Shown one piece after another: positions 61,853 through 64,000 of a DNA stretch of 64,000 nucleotides. The position numbers and the translations under genes are program-made. Numbering within the stretch: position 1 is the stretch's first letter; each line of letters begins with the position of its first letter. The stretch comes from Antedon mediterranea (taxonomy: Eukaryota; Echinodermata; Crinoidea; Comatulida; Antedonidae). Location of the stretch: NCBI RefSeq assembly GCF_964355755.1, contig NC_092671.1, forward strand, positions 11,295,001 to 11,359,000, given 5' to 3'. The notes below the pieces were generated by a model. The model was given only the letters and a program-made list of their open reading frames with translations. It did not search any database and was not told where the DNA came from.

Positions 61853-62131
61853 CCCTTCAGCATAAACAGTTTTCTTGAGGACACGTTGTACCAAAGGCGA
61901 TAAAAAGTACGCACGCGCGTAGTGATCACGAAGAGCGTCATATTTCGGTATGATGTCAGGACTCCATTTGTAACGCCTCTTTTCAATGGAGATGCAGTCA
62001 AGGATAAACAGATCCTCAAGCTCTTTGACTTGGTCTGGTGTTGGCTCAGGTGTTGATAAATTCTTAATAGAATCTTTGCGCCACAATGGGCTGTTAAACA
62101 TAACTCGACCACTCACTGTGGATGGTGACAT
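61853..62131 (-). CDS. ERICH3-motif protein C, exon 1
   Basis: Starts at ATG 62131 (MSPSTVSGRVMF), 12 bases after an acceptor (AATTACAG/AGC at 62143-62144), so a 5' untranslated exon is likely further right. It contains PEPTPDQVKELEDLFILDCI, then DIIPKYDALRDHYARAYF and VQRVLKKT, the same motif order as gene B. At the 3' end either a weak donor (GAAGGG/GTGCGT at 61852, phase 0) leads to 61110-61448, or the frame reads on to a stop at 61817 after KYLHFKSN. The ending KYLH resembles KYLHARND in gene B, which favours the unspliced form; the phase-0 acceptor in 61110-61448 favours the spliced form. I leave both open. Function unknown; a cilium-related role is a guess from the ERICH3 resemblance. 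Confidence 0.65.
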
Positions 62132-62143
62132 TCTCGAAGTGCT

Positions 62144-64000
62144 CTGTAATTTGTAAAAAAAGCAATTATGATTCTTTATAAATGAAAATTAATCAAAGTT
62201 GTGTAAATAATAAGTCGCCTTGCTTAAGTTGCAATACCAAACAGAAATTCAAGTAGAAATAATGTTATTTAATTATTTGAAAGATTTGTTTTAAGTTATA
62301 ATTTACCGCTCGTAAAGTTTACGATATAATACTTATTGTTAAATGATAAAAAGGTTAGAAACAATGCTAAAAAATGAATTTTGTAAATACTAATAAGTCT
62401 TTATTGTGTGCGTGTAAGGAATGCTAAGAAAAATTTAATGAGAGACCAGTTTTATATTATCATTATGAATCGTGTCCCTGCAGTATTACCAAAACACACC
62501 ACGGGCCTAAATGAGTAGAGGTCCAATGATAAAAGATAATTTTATATCAATAATAAGACTACAAACATTTATAAACTATTTCTATGATTTCTTACCTAAA
62601 CTTTGCGAAGATAAATAATATCCCTAATAGTAATAAGCTCTGAAATCGCAGACACGAACTTTTCAAGACTAAACAGCAACTACCGTAAGTTAAAGTTAAC
62701 ATTTGCTCATATACTTATCATCAATCAGTTTCTATAGTTACAAGTAATTTGAACTTTCATAATGTTTGTATCGACTTTTTTTTATTAAGAATAATATCGA
62801 GTGTTCATTACAAGAAGAACAAAGCTTTCCAGTAGGGTCACCCCGTTAAAACCAAAAACTGTTGTCAGCAGTCAGCAATTAGGAGACAGTGAATAGACCT
62901 AGGGTTGATTGACGCGGGTTGATGTATATTGTATAAAAAGACCCGCGGAGACCACGATAAACAACTTTCTTGTCTTTTATTCATTTCTACTCATTATTAA
63001 ATCTCCAGAAGTTGTACGGAAATTTTGTTGTCACTGTGTCAATCATAATAAAAATAGTACCACGTTTAATTAAATGACAAATAACGATTGAAATTAAATA
63101 ACATAAGAATAAATAATCATATAACAATTGCATTTATTTTTATTTGTTAATAATAACAGTAGGCCTATAATAAAAGTAATTACCAATTATATTTTTAATA
63201 ATAATAATAATAGTATTGACAACAACAATAATTATAATACATAGATAATAACATTAACTCTATCATAAAGGTTAAGTATTGCTCTGTCAATAATTATTTT
63301 GTGTTTTTGACTATTTCATTTTATTTCATATAACTTGTATAATTCGCTTCTTATTTAAATGTTGTTTTTGATACCTTTCTTTTTGTTATTTTGCCTTGTA
63401 AATAAAAAATCTTATAAACGTGTGCAGCTGTTTCAAAAGCGTTTGTTCATATCAATAAATATGGAAACAGTCTTGTTCTGACTTAGTGATTCGAAAGTTG
63501 TGTGCGAAACTTATAGATTTCGATAAAGTAATGCGCGTCCATATCTTATTGTTTGTTTTAACCTTTTATTTTATATCTGGTAAAAGATAGTGAACAATTC
63601 AGTATTTTAAATTTAGCTTGGGGTGCGACGACGACGTCCACTGTGAAGTTCAATACGCCCTCAACTTGTTGTAATTCTATGCGATTGGTACAATTTATAC
63701 CCAATGACAAAGCACCGCATTAACTATTACCATAATAAAGGAAAGCGGTAGCAATATAGTTAAGGTTTATTATTCGGGTTAGGCTAAGCGTAAAGAGTAA
63801 TAACACAAGGAATATTCACGTCTGAAATGATGCGTGATAGGCGTTCTTTTCATTGCACAAAATAACAATAGTAAATTGACCCTGATCTGACTAAGCGCAA
63901 GATTTTTTATAGAACACACCCTTGACATAACTGACAATTTCATCGTGTATTGTAGATCTGTCTTAAATACAAAACTGGGGGACCCTGTCAGTTGTTTTGA
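62144..64000. other. Upstream region of protein C to right edge
   Basis: No coding exon recognised on either strand. Mostly AT-rich, with (AAT)n near 63190-63210. A TATAAAAAG word at 62932-62940 is followed by a GC-rich stretch (ACCCGCGGAGACCACG), which could be a plus-strand core promoter for a gene to the right, but nothing confirms it. Confidence 0.5.

Noticed and set aside
61783-62112. 109-residue second minus-strand frame over protein C exon 1
   Set aside because: Overlapping shadow; the other frame carries the motif shared with gene B and exon 61110-61448.

Overview
The window is nuclear DNA from an animal, AT-rich and gene-sparse, with spliced genes, long introns and many small transposon relics. 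The encoded proteins and one microsynteny point to an invertebrate deuterostome. An echinoderm is my best guess, based on the flavour of the repeats (a short terminal-inverted-repeat element and the word TAGGCCTA) rather than on any diagnostic gene, so the species is an inference.

Layout from left to right. (1) 212-1207, minus: the 5' three coding exons of a canopy-family gene (CNPY1/2 type, an ER-resident saposin-like protein); the rest lies beyond the left edge. (2) 2606-5788, minus: a complete three-exon ANTP-class homeobox gene of about 299 aa with an eh1 repressor motif. By eye it is closest to Msxlx, with BarH-type features. (3) 23769-37457, plus: a complete two-exon engrailed gene of 197 aa, with EH1 to EH5 all present and a 13.1 kb intron at the position used by vertebrate En genes. 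(4) 43722-50161, minus: a complete three-exon Distal-less (Dlx) gene of 280 aa whose homeodomain is interrupted at the usual Dlx intron site. (5) 59209-62143, minus: two related, unnamed genes. They carry a repeated motif of the type [IV]P-x-Y-[ND]-[SA]-x-[KR]-D that resembles the N-terminus of the ciliary protein ERICH3.

Three homeobox genes (Msxlx-like, engrailed, Dlx) lie within 48 kb with no other recognisable gene between them, and a canopy gene lies beside them. In human, CNPY1 is the neighbour of EN2, and Dlx genes share ancestral linkage with the En and Hox regions. The window therefore looks like a compact surviving piece of the ancient homeobox megacluster together with its canopy neighbour. 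The Msxlx-like and engrailed genes are divergent across 18 kb of gene-free DNA, and engrailed and Dlx converge. The long non-coding stretches are where regulatory DNA for these developmental genes would be expected. Several CTCF-like motifs fall near 9.4-10.6 kb and 39-42 kb, on either side of the engrailed locus.

The remaining DNA holds six copies of a roughly 150 bp MITE, a foldback element family, a tRNA-derived SINE in two copies, 5'-truncated LINE tails, a minisatellite, microsatellites and unusual palindromes. I found no rRNA genes, no intact tRNA gene, no CRISPR array and nothing bacterial.
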